Positions 10,051 to 23,700 of a DNA stretch of 64,000 nt are shown in pieces. Numbering within the stretch: the first letter of the stretch is position 1; each line of letters begins with the position of its first letter. The DNA lies in NCBI GenBank assembly GCA_949775045.1, contig OX459109.1, positions 1,768,108-1,832,107 on the forward strand, written 5' to 3'. The DNA comes from Metridium senile (Eukaryota > Cnidaria > Anthozoa > Actiniaria > Metridiidae). The translations under genes were made by a program, and so were the position numbers. The notes under the pieces are model-generated. The model was not told where the DNA came from. It made no database searches and was given only the letters and a program-made list of their open reading frames with translations.

Positions 10051-13000
10051 TTATCTGTGGCTTTTGAGCACAAAATATCGTACAACCTAGAAAGGATAAA
10101 GAAAAGCCAAATTTAGTATAATATTTTACAAGTTACCTTCATAAATCAATGATCACACTTCATGTAAATTTTATAATTTAGTTAAAGACATTTTCTTTCT
10201 TTTGAACAACTATAATCAAATATCACAAAAATAAATTCTAAAGAAAAATTATTGCAATTCTTGAAATATTCTTAGTAATGTTTATTATAATTAATATTAT
10301 TCATCATCTAACAAAAACACCCTTTCTAAAAATATCACCAACCTTTATTACATGAATATTAATGAGCTCTCTTTGTTAATGTGATAATTATAAAAAAACC
10401 TTATTTATCCACAGGTGGTCTCTGTTATCAATACTTGTTAACAAAAAGACTACAAGGGGTGGTTGAAATATGATACCAATACCAAAACTTAGTAGAGCGG
10501 ATTTCTTATGACTGTGCATGATCGTGTCGTAATTTATATAAAAGGATTTGAAGTTTTTGCAGTGACCGTGCAGTGCCTTCACGGCTGTGCCGTGTTCGTG
10601 CCGTAGTTTCTATAAAGACATTTGAAATTACTGCCATAACCAACCTGTGGTGTTTTGATAGGCACAGGAAAAACTCTCCAAGTTTCATTTGTACTGTACC
10701 GTGCTGTGTCCATGCTGTTTGCACAGTCATACGAAATCCGCTCTAACTTTCAAGACCGCACACAACATGACAATTTCTATCAATGCTTACATCTTGGTTC
10801 AAACCATTGCAACCTCAAACTCCAACACTCTTTCTCGAGAATTACATACACCATGACAATCACCAAAAACGACAATTATTGCCGCCATCATCTACCAATA
10901 ATAATGATACTCACTTCTTCGTAAACAGTCCAAGCCATGGCAGCCATAAAAGTTCTTCTAATAGTTCTTGGTATAAGACCACTAAACAGTCCTTCCACAC
11001 CATTTTCCTACAAAAATCAATCAAGATATTTATTAATGATATAATAATTCATTACTTATATTGCGCAGGTTTCATAGGGAGATGCTGACCTGCGCATATA
11101 TATATATATATATATTGTGAACAGCATTTGATTGTGAATGTTTATTATGTGTTGGAGTATAAAAAAAACGAAGATAACAAAGAATACAATAGGTATATCA
11201 GCTACAGGGTCCCCACTCCTATGAAAAAGTAAAATTCCCTGACTTTTCCTTGACCAAATGAAACCAGTGACCAAGTGGCACACTTCTATTTAGTCCTTTT
11301 AATGAAACCTTTGTGAAGTTTAGTTTAGGAGTGAAAAAATCACATAATTATCACCCAAAAAAATCCCTGACTTTGAGAAAATTCTAAATTCACCGACTTT
11401 TCCCTGACCATTGGAACTCTGAGCTAACAAACAATATAAAATGTGTCTTCAGTACACAGCAATAAGATGAAGAAAAACAATCCTACAAATTAACAATTTT
11501 CATAACACTGGCACTCAAGAGGTGTTATTATTCTCACCTTTATCACACACAGAAGTGCATCGGTGTTGCTAGAGTACTTATATGGGTTAATTTGAAGTCT
11601 AGTTTTGACTACATCTGCAGGTTGAGTCAAGACTGAAGCTAAAAATCCTGCCAGAATACCGCATGAGAAATTTTGCCCACTTCTTAGATCGCCAACCTGT
11701 AACACTAAAGATACAATATTTGGGTTAGATTTAGACTTTCAAGTTAAAATATTCATTGCAATATCAAATTGAAGTTGCATTTTTTTCTCTTCATTTTATT
11801 GTGTTTTACTGGCATGCCCTCACACATCATTAACAGCTATCTCAATAAAATGTTTGCACACTTTTGGCTAGTATAAGCCAATCCAGAGCATTTTTGTCGT
11901 ATTGCCAATAGTTTCATAATGGCATTGTTTGAGAGAGTTGTTTCGCATATTATACAACAAAAGCTCTCTGCTGCTCTATGAGCAATAAAAAAGAATAAAA
12001 CAAAACACAAATGGCAAAAAGTAACAGAAACATTTGCTGTTTTGCCATTTTGGAACTGTTCCTTTTGACAAACAATCCTTTGCACACTTCGAAGCGTATT
12101 ATATTGTGTATATATACTGCTTATATGCCATTAACATAGGTTCATGTACTTACTCTCCCTAGCTTTCCTCTTGATTTGTGTGTAGAACATGAGGTAAAGA
12201 CCAGAGAATGGTGCATCTCTTGCCACTGTAGCTATCAACCCACTGTATAATCCTTTACCTCCCTCTTGTCTCCAGATTGACTTAAAAGCATCGGGGATAC
12301 TCTTGTAGTTGAACTTCCCACTCTGAAAAGAATTACCATAGCAACATTAGGAGGACTGATGATTTTTTGTATCCACAAAATATGTATTTTTTGTATCCAC
12401 AAAATATGTACATGTGTTGGGCAAATATTTTTTAAGAAAAAAACTTGTAACTTGTAACTTGTAACTAGTAACTAGTAATTCTTGTAGGTCAGTTTACAAG
12501 GGTCCAATTTATTTACATGTATTTATATTCTATTTCTATAGTCTCTGACTGGAATGTGACGGATTATCATGTTTGAAAAGAAGGAGGGACAAAGGCTTAA
12601 TAATTTATATTGTGCAAATTCGATCTTTACAAATTTTCAAATGCGTATAAACAAGGCTTTGTCATACATACCTCATATCTTGTTTTGATAACTGTCATTG
12701 GAAGCATGAACACTCCTGCCATTGTTCTTGCAGTGGCTCCCAACGCAATGGACTGCAGTGGTGATGGATTCTCACTTCTGTAGATAAAAAGAAAGGTTTA
12801 AAAAATTGAATCGGTATCTATATTTGCACTATTTGGCTTCTGTTGATCGCAGCTTCTCTCATGGAAAAAATAGTATTCACAGTTTTTAGATTACGAAAAC
12901 AAAGTTAGATTGCAAACAGTATTCCTTTTGAGAAAGAATTATTTGTGATAAAGCATTCGAATCTACGTACGGTCAAAGTTTGACTACACAGTTCGTTTGT

Positions 13001-14715
13001 TGCGTTTTCCATAATTTCTTGAAGCCACCTCCCCTCTTCCTTGGAATTCCGAAATCAAGGACCCCCCCCCCCTTCCTCCCAGGAATTCCAAAATGCCAAC
13101 TGTCGTAGGGTATGGTTATTTTCTGGAACAACCCATTTTGATAATAGAACAAACATATTGTGTTGTGCTATTGCAGCATTTTCATAGAGTTTCGCTACGA
13201 ATGGTCAGGTATTCTGGAGCTACTCCTAAAAGGCAGGGGCTAACAGATTCAACATGGTTCATTTTTATTTAACCCCGTACAATGGTTGTTAAACGATGTT
13301 GAATGTAGTGGGGCAAACGGCTTCATCATTTTCCATTCAACAAAATCAAGAGGATGTTGAAGTAAATGTTGAAGCCGTTTGCCTGGGCCTTAAGGCTAGG
13401 GTCATAAGAATGTACTTACTGGACAAGACTACTTAATCCATGGAGAGAAGAAAAGTACATGGCTACTCCGGGAACACATCTATAGATGGACTGAAGATAA
13501 ACAAACATGTCCTTCAGCACATTATTACTTAGGGGATGTTTATATGTCCTTTGAGGGACACAAAATAACAGAGTTGTCCTGGCTAGCAGGGGTATCCGGT
13601 GGTTAAGCCCCATGGTGGTTTAGTCCCAATCTGAAAGTGCTTTAGCCCCTAGTTTATCAACCCTTTGGTATTTTATCCTTTCATAGTATAAAAAATGTTT
13701 ATTAATCATCAACATGGGGCTAAACCATTGTCCCCTAGCAGGGACAGCTTGCTTTCACAAAAACAACCCTTCGTTTATGCCGAGATCACACACACTGACT
13801 GGTTTGAGAGTTTGGGGCTACGTTATCATAATCAGAAATAACAAATAAATGTTTTATTTTTGTTCTGGTTATTTTCTTGTTTTGATGAACTTCAGAGAAT
13901 AATAAACTTGACTACGTCTCAGGTTTATTCCTCGCCTTTTTTAAAAATTAATTATTTTTTCAAACTTTATCAATTCAAAGCCTAAAAAAATCACAAACAT
14001 TGAAACTCGAATGCTTTCTAACAGGTAAACGGATTGCCAAAGGTACAAAGTCGACTTTTTGCATCATTTGTTAACCAAATGAGCAACACAAAAGTTGAAT
14101 TTGCGCCAAAATCAATGTGGAAAATACAGGTCGCTTTTGGGTTATATGAGTTTGTCTCAACAGTTATTTTTTTAGTGAAAAAGTAGAAATAATAAATTTA
14201 AAAATGTATTTGAGTATTTTATTCTTACCGGTACTAAACCTCGCCATAACCCCGAAACATGATCTGTGCGGACAACTGTGTAGAATGTGTAAAACATACC
14301 ATCGTTCCTGCCAGGAAAAACATTAACAAAAGACATCAAACGAGAGAAGTAAACGTGAAATATTCCTTTACAATAAAAAGCAAGAAATGTTGCGAAATTG
14401 CGCAGTTTTTAAAGTAGAAACGAAGAGGTCGCCGAAGTCAAGGAGTAAAGACTGCTTACCCGGCTGTCGTTGTTAATGTTCTTGTTTGAATTCGTGTTTT
14501 GACTAAATCTAATGGCTGGAATAGTATAGTTGAACAAGTGCCACTGAAAGCTCCAGCGAGGAAAGCTTTTGGTAGAGACGTCTGTAAGAAAGGAAAGAAA
14601 ACAAAGATAAACGAGATGGCCCACCATATTTGTTTCGTGACCGAAGCCATCTTCACCGCTAAGTTTACTACAAGCGAAACAAGACAATTTTTCGTTTAAA
14701 TACCTTTTCCTTCAT
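10051..14715 (-). CDS. SLC25A38: Mitochondrial glycine carrier, SLC25A38/Hem25 family
   Basis: Nine coding exons on the minus strand: 14704-14715, 14460-14581, 14229-14307, 13420-13490, 12672-12777, 12154-12322, 11538-11704, 10915-11007 and 10051-10086, for 284 residues. Three carrier repeats are visible. Their signature motifs are [12 protein letters not shown] in repeat 1, [10 protein letters not shown] in repeat 2 and [11 protein letters not shown] in repeat 3. SLC25A38-type hallmarks include [54 protein letters not shown] and [15 protein letters not shown]. The protein imports glycine into mitochondria for 5-aminolevulinate (haem) synthesis and sits in the inner membrane. The first exon (MKEK) is the least certain. 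Reading straight through instead from an ATG at 14656 would add a hydrophobic [15 protein letters not shown] stretch that looks like an intron polypyrimidine tract. Confidence 0.93.
10493..10748. mobile_element. MITE-like element in the last SLC25A38 intron
   Basis: Ends are inverted: AGAGCGGATTTCTTATGACT on the left and AGTCATACGAAATCCGCTCT on the right, about 25-28 bp each with one mismatch. Internal GTGCCGTG/CATGCTGT-like tracts are partly self-complementary. There is no ORF. It lies between SLC25A38 exons 10051-10086 and 10915-11007. Confidence 0.75.
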
Positions 14716-17212
14716 GATTTTTCTACTTTTCTGTGTTTAAATAACGATGTTTTCTACGATATTTCTCTAAATACAGCGAATTTGGGCTGTTTTAGGGCGG
14801 CAGTGGTCGACTTTGAGATGGTGGTAGTCGGTGGTAGTTGATTTTGCCGCCACGGCTGTGGAACTTGAAGTTGGAAAGAAAAATCTTTAAGGGCCACCCT
14901 TGAAGTGGCGATAAACCCTGAGGAAGAAGAAGTTCTCTTCTACAGTTTTATATAATAAGTCTCCACAGATCATTGCAATTTATAACTTAACCAACTCCTT
15001 TTCATTAATGAAATGAACCGAAATCTTTCTCCCGAGTAAAACAAGTTCAGAGCCGAGCGCGTGGCATCATACTATACGACTCTGATTGGTCCATTTGAAA
15101 TGAACCGAACGCTGATTGGCTGGATTTCTTGTAAAACAGGTTTTGAGCCCGTCTGGATTCCTGTATATCTCTTGAAAGAAAATCCAGTTTTTCTCTCCCA
15201 AATATGGGACAAAACAAGGAACAAGTAATACAACTATTATTAAATTTGTCATTCTTCAAACATCAAAGAAATGCTTTGAAACTTTTATGAACAAATTTGA
15301 TCAATAAACACGTATAACATTTTTTCCCCGTGGCATATTCTCATCTTGTTCATTGTCGCACTTGTTGTTGTTTCTTCAGTATACTTCCCTGTCAATATTT
15401 TAATCATAATATAATTCCATTGACGTTTTTAATATTTTAAAAATGTCTTAATTTGGGTATTAAATTTTATAGATATCGATGTAGTTTTGATGAAATTGCA
15501 CTTAAAAAAGCGAAAAAAATGGAGTAGTTTCATTCTTAGCCTGAGCGGCAGCAAAATTATCCTTTTTCCCCAAGGTCAGTACCGATTGTTCGGTTAAATA
15601 ATATACTAAGTAACTGATTAGCGCACAAATAAAATATGAAACTGTGTCTTAGTAAAATCGCTAGCTACTAAATATATTCGTGACTTTCATCTTCGTCTAA
15701 AAATTGCACTCCCACACCAAGCTAAGTCGTTCAACTATAAAGACACTTCATACGGAAAATTTCATAAAATATTTATCACGATATTTATTATTCTGGATAT
15801 AAATTAAATTCTCCAGATTGTACTGAACTCTTAAAGCATTATTAATATTTGTATTGCTTTATAAATATTGCTGTTAAAACTACCATGCATTGAGCTACTT
15901 GTCTAAAGGGCGGTAGAGATTCTAGATCTTTTCGGTCACGGTCACGGTCGCGGTCACATCTCGTCAGCAGTACGCGAACGCACTTGCAAATCAGTCATTG
16001 TAAATGTCAACAGGCGATCACGTGCGGTGGCATTACGTAATGAAATGCTTGCAAGTGTTTACATTCCTTCTCGTACTGCAAAGTCTGTCTTGAACTCACT
16101 AAAATTCACTGAGAAAGTGGAGTAATAAATATTAAACTAGAAATTTTTAAGCCGTATATACTTCGAACGGAAATGCCAATTACATACGTGCACTAAACGT
16201 TTGTTGTGACGCATCACTAATAATCAAACTTGTCAATTTGAATCCGAGGTCATGCAAATATATATACAACAAAAATAACACTTTTTCCAACATTTTTCGT
16301 AAGTATGTTTTTAGTTGTTGCTAGAATTGTCGTAGCTATATCACCTTTGCATGTCAGTTTATCACAAATGTCATTTTATGGTTTCATGATAATCAGGAAT
16401 CAGGACAATAGGATGTCATAAAGAAGATCTTGAGGGAGGGGGAAGGGGAGGTTTTGGACATGTAACAACACGTGTAATACTAACTAGGGCGTACTAGAAC
16501 CTCACAAGATCAGTCAAGTTGAAGTTCATTGCTGTCTCACTTATGACAGAGGTCTAAAAACATGACCAATAAATCCTTAATTACTATTTTTTTATGTGTT
16601 TAGGTTCTGATTTTGTTAAAGAACCTTTTGCAACATTACAAAGAGTCTCACAATCTCAAACACAGAGCCAATGTTTCTTACTGCACATGCTCAGGTAAAT
16701 ATGAAGTGGAGCATGTGCAGTAAGAAATAATGGCATTGGATCAATTTTTCTGATTTGTCTTGAATAAGGGAAATGGATTCCTTACTCTCAAGTTAGACTG
16801 TGTAGCAAGTGTTTCTTTTGGGGGGAACGGGAGAAAGTTATTTTATGGCCGCGCAAAACCTAAGACGATTTTTTGCTCTTAGGTTTTGTGCAGCCATATT
16901 GGTAACACAGCTATCCCAAAACAACCCAAAACAACTCTCTCCTAGCCTGCGTCACATCCGGATGTGATACAGGCTACTTTCTCCCGTTCCCCCAAAAAGA
17001 AACACTTGCTACGCAGGCTACTCTCAAGTGTCTTAAACAAGGCCATGATTTAGGCCTCTGGCCAGTGTCCAAAACCAGATTGAGTACCCCAGGTTCCCAA
17101 ATCATCATTTAAATAGCTAGATAGCAAAATAAATAAGTAGAAATGTTTAATTTTGACATAACTTTAAAATCATCAATATTTAGCACATAATTTTTCAAAA
17201 CGACCCTGCTTA
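14716..17212. other. Intergenic stretch with foldback elements, no recognised gene
   Basis: The SLC25A38 transcription start should lie just right of 14715. Open frames at 15047-15259 are short and match no family I know. The stretch carries three inverted-repeat structures: about 15960-16085, 16668-16738 and 16796-17022. The rest is AT-rich unique-looking DNA. Confidence 0.5.
16796..17022. mobile_element. Foldback element with a nested small palindrome
   Basis: Outer arms are TGTGTAGCAAGTGTTTCTTT with GGGAACGGGAGAAAGT, matched in reverse complement by ACTTTCTCCCGTTCCC and AAAGAAACACTTGCTA. Inside are two smaller hairpins: GCAAAACCTAAGA with TCTTAGGTTTTGTGC, and TAGCCTGCGTCACATCC with GGATGTGATACAGGCTA. 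The inner one matches the TAGCCTGC family at 8652-8706, so one foldback may have inserted in another. Confidence 0.7.
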
Positions 17213-19649
17213 TTATGTAACAACCGGCCTTTCTATAGTCATAGAGTTATCTTTAAGTAAAGTAATCATGTCTTCCAAGGAGTTGACATTAAAATCTGCA
17301 ATAGTTTTGTATGCACCATTCTTTGGGTTGTTGATGAGGATTGTCACTGGGGGAGAAGAAAATGACTTGTGTTAGTTTGGCTTGGTTTAGTAGAAATTGG
17401 TAAATAAATATACTTTGTAGATCAAGGTCAGTATTGAAATGCTGATTCTCAGTCTGATGGTGAGTTGCATTGCAAACCAATTAAAATGTTTTGTGTCTGG
17501 CTTGTAGATTGAGTGATTGATTAATTTGTTTGTGTATTAATTCCTTTATTTATTCACTCATCCATCCATCCATTCATCCAAACATTCATTCACTTTCCCA
17601 TTCATAAACTTGTCCATCCATTCATTGATTAATCCATCTATTCACTTATTCATTCACTTATCCATACACCCAACCACTCACTCATCAATTTATTCATAAA
17701 TCCATCCATTCACTTATCCACAAATTCATCCATCCATCAACTCATTTATTTATTCATTCACATATCCATTTATTAATCCATCCATCTGCTCATTCATTTA
17801 TTCCCTTATCCATCCATCCATCTATCCAACCAACCATTTATTTATTCATTCACTTATCCATTCATTCATTAATCCATCCATCAACTCATTAGTATATTTA
17901 TTCCCTTATCCATCCATCCATCCATCCATCCATCTATCCAACCAACCATTTATTTATTCATTCACTTATCCATTCATTCATTAATCCATCCATCAACTCA
18001 TTAGTATATTTATTCCCTTATCCATCCATCCATCCATCCATCCATCCATCCATCCATCCATCCATCCATCCATCCATCCATCCATCCATCCATCCATCCA
18101 TCCAACCATTTATTTATTCATTCACTTATCCATTCATTCATTAATCCATCCATCAACTCATTAGTATATTTATTCCCTCATCCATCCATCCATCCATCCA
18201 TCCATCCATCCATCCATCCATCCATCCATCCATCCATCCATCCATCCATCCAACCATTTATTTATTCATTCACTTATCCATTCATTCATTAATCCATCTA
18301 TCAACTCATTAGTATATTTATTCCCTTATCCCAACCATTTATTCATCCATCTATTTACTCATCCATTTATTCATTCTCTTATCCATTTATTTATTCATTC
18401 ATTAATCCATCCATCAACTCATTCATTTATCCATCTATCTATTCACTCATCCACTTATTCATTCCCTCATCCAATTTGTTATATTTATTATGTCTAGGGA
18501 GTGCATGCAGTTTCTTCACCTGATCCAGCATCCAATCCACATGAAATATCATGAAGATGATCACCAACCATAATGACGTTCTTAGGCTCCAGGTTCCACT
18601 CCTTACAAATATGATGAATAGGGGCTGGGTCTGGCTTGGATGGGGTGAAATCTCTAGTCAAGAGCTGTAAAATAGCAATTGAATGTAAAAATTAATTATG
18701 CCTCTTACATTGTATTTATTTATTTACTCCCATTTAGTGTACATAAGGTTTTTAAAAACTAAAATACATGAACAACTAGACATTTGCATAGTAGCACTAA
18801 GGGTTTGCAGCGATGGGGTTTCGCATTATTTTTGGTGCGGTTTTACGCTTTTTTTCATTCATAACTGTGGTTTTGCGGTGTCGCAAATCTTGTGGTTGCG
18901 GTTTTTAGCATATTTTGGTGCAATTGTGCAGTTTTTGTCGATTTGTTTGTGTGAGGGGCAAAATAAATGGACTCTTAGTCCCAGCAAGTCTTGGTCCCAG
19001 CAAGTTTGCCCCCATATAAATATAAGTATATATTAATGTAAAATCACACACATAAACTTAAGTACATGAACATATGAATCTAACAGCGGTTAAAGCAATT
19101 AACTGAGTGACAATATAAGGACAGACTGATTCATGTCCAAAATTGTTGGGAAATGATGTCCCTGTGACTTACATGTGAGAATGGTCCTCCATATTCTTCT
19201 GGTTTGCCTAGCTTTTGTAAAAACACATCAACACAAGGCCTGGCATTTCTTGTCAGAACAGCTTTTTTAAGCCCATTATCAGATACAAATTTCAAAAGTG
19301 AATGCAGCCCGGGTTGAAGCTTCATATTATTGTTTCCTTCATTTTCAAAATCCTCTACAATGTTCAACAATCGTGTTTTCTCTTTCTCTGGTTTTGATCG
19401 TATAAACTCTAAAATATCATGCGGACGAGGGCAATTTATTAGTTGCCGTAAAACTTTAAAGTCCAAAACAGGTAGAGTTAAGGTACCATCCAAGTCAAAA
19501 ATAACACCAAAAATTGGCAATTTTCTTGAAGTTTGATGTGAAGCAGAACTTGATAATGATGAGCGTATGACATAGGAGAATTTCTGCATCATTTTGTCTG
19601 TATTTTTGTCAAGACTTTGCAGTGAGACTTGATCATGATTGGAGCACAT
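17213..19649 (-). CDS. HAD-superfamily hydrolase (subfamily IA phosphatase-like)
   Basis: Coding exons 19173-19649, 18520-18664 and 17213-17346 on the minus strand give 251 residues (phases 0 and 1). Motif I is [14 protein letters not shown] with both catalytic Asp residues present. Motif II is the Thr in AVLTRNARP. Motif III Lys is in [14 protein letters not shown], and motif IV is [12 protein letters not shown]. This arrangement matches a conserved HAD group in plants, algae and animals that is related to phosphoglycolate phosphatases; its substrate is not known to me. The stretch [20 protein letters not shown] before motif I is basic, Ser-rich and acid-poor and could target mitochondria, starting at an internal Met. 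A non-coding first exon is likely at about 20538-20600 (donor AAAAG|GTAAGT, acceptor TTTGTAG|A at 19661). The second intron carries a long ATCC/ATTC minisatellite. Confidence 0.88.
17518..18476. repeat. Tetranucleotide minisatellite (ATCC / ATTC) in the HAD gene intron
   Basis: About 950 bp of mixed CATC, CATT and TTAT tetranucleotides. It includes long pure (CATC)n runs at 18021-18105 and 18179-18252. These sit in a higher-order unit of roughly 130-150 bp (TTTATTTATTCATTCACTTA then ATCAACTCATTAGTATATTT) repeated about four to five times. It lies wholly between exons 17213-17346 and 18520-18664. Confidence 0.9.
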
Positions 19650-20600
19650 CAGTTTGTTTTTCTACAAAGGAATGAATATATTAAATTATATAATATATAT
19701 ACCCTGGATGTTAAATTTTGAAAATATAAATTTAGGACATTTTTACTTTCACAAGGGACTGTTTTTCAAAAATGGTCATGTAGGGCAGTGTTTAGACAGT
19801 AAAAGGGTACATTTCTAAAAATAGGCTGAAATGGTCCGGTGTACATCTTTGGCTTTGGAAAATATAGGAGTTATTTATCAAATCAAACTTTACATAGGAT
19901 TTTTGGCAACTCACATGAGGGAGGAGACGGGGGTGGGGAGGGGGGCAGATTTCTGAAATTATCATAAACTAAACACTGTCCGGCACCTCAAAATAATTCA
20001 GACAGTCCCCAAGATCAAACTGCACTAGCCGTCAAATTAGACTAAACCAAGAAAACAGTCTGGATGTGAGGTAGGCTATTAAAAGGGGGAGGGGTGAGGG
20101 AAGAAAGTGAACTTTACTATTTATAATATGTTCATGTTTTTCGCTTCTCAAAATCTGAGTTTACATAAATTACATGAAAAGTCATTTAGTTATTTGTTTA
20201 ATTAACTGCTTCACAAGGGTCAATTTCCATGATTATAACAAAAAGACGACGTCAAATTTTTGTTTGTATATGCAGAATACCGGCCGGTACTAGCAACTGA
20301 CATCCATAAAAAGTTCGCTTTTTGTATGGTTTCGACGCCAAATTACACGTAAATTGTGTCTAAAATCGATACTTATTTTTCATTGATAATCAAAATTTTA
20401 GTTTTTGAGCAAAACAAGTAAAATTAAAGCTGGAAAAGCTCATGCAGTCAGATCAAATATATTTTTATCATGACTGTGTTATGCAATAGCAAAGTAAAGT
20501 ATGGCAATTTGTTCACACTTGCGAAGTAAAAACTTACCTTTTCTGTCTACGAATCACAAATTACAGCTCTATATCGTATAAAGATATAGAGAAAGTTCTT

Positions 20601-20770
20601 TTGGACAATTTTTTGGTTGTATTTACATTTTGTAATCGGTACCTCCGATCCTCATTTTGTTCATCCCGATGACATCCCGATGAGCCAAGACGAGCCCGCA
20701 TAATCCGAAGCATTTCCGAGACTGATACGAAAAGTGGCGAATAATGAAAAGACGCGGGAAAAATTCTAAA
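20601..20770. promoter_or_regulatory. Head-to-head promoter of the HAD hydrolase (-) and PMF1 (+)
   Basis: Only about 170 bp lies between the likely 5' end of the HAD transcript (non-coding exon ending at 20538 on its downstream side) and the PMF1 start codon. No repeats intrude. A CCCGATGACATCCCGATGAG direct repeat at about 20664-20683 is the most conspicuous element. Bidirectional promoter activity is inferred from the arrangement. Confidence 0.45.
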
Positions 20771-23700
20771 ATGGCGGCCAGTGAGGATGCTTCTATTTTG
20801 GAGCAGTCGAAAGCTGAAAAAGAAAATACAAATGAAGAAGAAGAAGTAATAGCGAGGATGGAAAGCTTTGATAAACTTTTTAAGATGTGTTTAGACGTAA
20901 TACTATCAACTGGGAGGTAATAATAGTCAATAATACATTTTGAGAAAATATACTATAAAAAAATAAATATACTTTTTCATTTGTTTTTCGGAATTAAACC
21001 CATGTTAATGTTGTTTTGTATTTATTTTGTAGTCCAGAGCAGTTTAAGAAGTATTTCAAAGAAATTAAGAAACAAAGTCCTACAGTCTTTTCAATCATAA
21101 CAGAGCAATTGATGAACCATTTAAAAACGAGTATTGAGGTAGGAATATAATCATAATCATCGGCATCACCATCATCTTTATTGTAACCATCGCATCATCA
21201 TCAACAGCATGATCATCACCACTATCATATTATACCATCATCAACATCAGCATCATAATCTCCATATAAGCATCATAATTTATTATTCATCAGCATCATC
21301 AACATTTTCATAATAATTATTATCACCATCATCATTACCATCATGATTAATATCATCATCGATTCACAAGTACTAAGCTTTGCAACAGGTTTCAAACATC
21401 TTTATTACTTGAACTAGAGTAAGTCGTGACATGGTGTAGCTTTATCATCACCATCATCACCAACAGTGTCATCATCACCATCACCATATAAGCATCAAAA
21501 CTAGTCATCAGCATAATAATGACGATGATGATGATGATGATCATAATAATAATAAATTTTTTTAACATCTCAATCTTCTAGCTGGATGCAGTGCGCCCTA
21601 CTAATCGGGGAGACTCACTCACACTCACTACCTCTACGTTTGATATTTTGCACACAACTCGGCTCACACGTTCATTTTTAGTGAGGGAGGAAAACCTGAT
21701 AACCCGGAGAAAAACCCTTGTGGCATAGGAGAGAAGAACACATCAAACAAACTCAACTCACATATAATCCATGCCCGAGCCGGGACTCGAACTTGGACAA
21801 CAGGGGTGAGAGGCAAGCGCTCTCACCGCTAGGCCACCCATGCCACCCATAAACATCATCAACAACATTATCATAATGATTATTATCACCATCATCATTG
21901 ACTCTTTGATTATTGACCGACTGATTGATAAATCGCCTATTGAATTATTGATTAATTGATAGTCTGACTGTTTAATTAATGTTTTTTTTTATTGTTTTTG
22001 TAGACAGAGATCAACCTCATGATCAAGCAGGAAGATCTAGCAACTTTCTTCAATACACTTGATCAACTTGTTGCAGAGAGCAAAAATGACCAAACCCAAG
22101 CATGGTAATATCAACTGTTTATCACTAAGCCAATAGAATTTCTTTAGTAACTTTATAAATTTAAAAAAAGGCAACCCCAAAAAAATTCTCAAACCTGAAA
22201 TTTCACACCCCAAAAAATACATGGCATGCAAATTTTGAATCCAAAAAAATATAAAAGGTATTGTCTTCTTCATTTGTTATTAGTTATTTCATTACGGAAC
22301 TCACGCCTTGCTGAAACAAATTTCAAACAACTAATTTTCTGATACACAGATTGAAACAAAAAAATGAACTCAGAGATGTGAAAACCCCCAAAAATACAGG
22401 TTTCTTTGTAAGACCTTAAAAATACATTGCAGGTCACTTGACCAAAAAAAATACCAAGAACGAAATTTGTCAACCCAAAAAAATATGTCGGAGCTCCCCG
22501 TCACTTTACCCCCCGGTCAGTTTGTTAATTGTTAATAATATGATGGTCTGTATGTTCATTCCCCATCACTTTACCCCCCTAGTACATCGCCTGGGATTAT
22601 ATATATGATGGTCTGTATGTTCATTTTGTTAGGAGACCAAGTGGTGATCCTTCCAGCGATTGCCGGGATCATTTAATGGCTGTGAAATGTAATTACAGAG
22701 ATAGAATGAAAGTCATGCTAGAAAAGGTACTTTAAACATTAATGTCAATACATAAAGTAAAGAACAGTATTTTACAACAGAAGTCCTTTTTGCTGAAGCT
22801 AAGCTTCCAGAGAGCCCACTGTGCGCTCATTTTACTCCCCCCTCTCCATCAGTGCTCCGTTTTATGGTTATTTAAAGCTACTTAAATCTACATGGAAAGG
22901 AGAGACGTTGAAACAGGGATGTGAGGTCACTGGGAATCAAATTCAGGACCTCTCGCACCGATAGCCAAGCACATGATAGGGGTTAAACTGTGGAGTGGAC
23001 CAGTCTCTGGGATGACAGGAATGGTTAGCACTTAGCACTGAAACAGATTAGCGCTATATGAATATCCTTATTATTATTCTTGATCCCTGGCCGATATTAT
23101 TGTGACTATTGTGTCCTTAGGTAAGACACTTTACTCTCTCAGTGCCTCGTCTTGTCGGATAAGGATGTAAGGCTGGAGGCACTGTCTGCTTTCACTCTAA
23201 TCATATATAAGGTGGATGTTAAAGACCTAGATGTACGTTGTTTGCAATGAGTTTGATATTTACTCCCAGCATATTGGAGGGATTCCTAACTGCTCTTATT
23301 ATTTTGAATTGTATTGTATAAATTTGTGAATTCACCAATATTTGCACTTTAAAAGTAAAAAATTAATATTAAATAATATTATTATTATTGTATGGCATGA
23401 ATAAGCACTTTAATATGATGAGTCCTCAATAAACTGATGTGTACTTTTCTCATTTTACATGATACCTTTTGAACACTGTTTTTCAGATAGAGAAAGAGAA
23501 CAAAGCCCTAGAAGAAATTGTAATTCCAAAAAGAGCCAAAATTGAAGAAAATCAGAAGCAACTTTCTGAAAAAGTACAGCATTTAAGAGAGGTAACTAAG
23601 TTAAAGTTCATATAAGGGCTCACTTGTAACTATTTCTTTTATAGAATACAAATTGATCAACATGCAAACGTGCTTGCTGTGTGCTCTCATAAAGCACGTG

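Noticed and set aside
14456..14656. SLC25A38 start at [10 protein letters not shown]
   Set aside because: The extra residues [12 protein letters not shown] are the translation of a polypyrimidine tract and acceptor (CTTTCCTTTCTTACAG). A small upstream exon MKEK with a donor fits the carrier N-terminus better, though this is not certain.
15047..15259. Small open frames near 15047-15259
   Set aside because: Two overlapping frames of 60-70 codons in AT-rich intergenic DNA, with no recognisable motif and no splice partners seen.
17518..18476. CRISPR-like or satellite locus of a prokaryotic type
   Set aside because: Units are 4 bp and contiguous, with no unique spacers, inside a eukaryotic intron.
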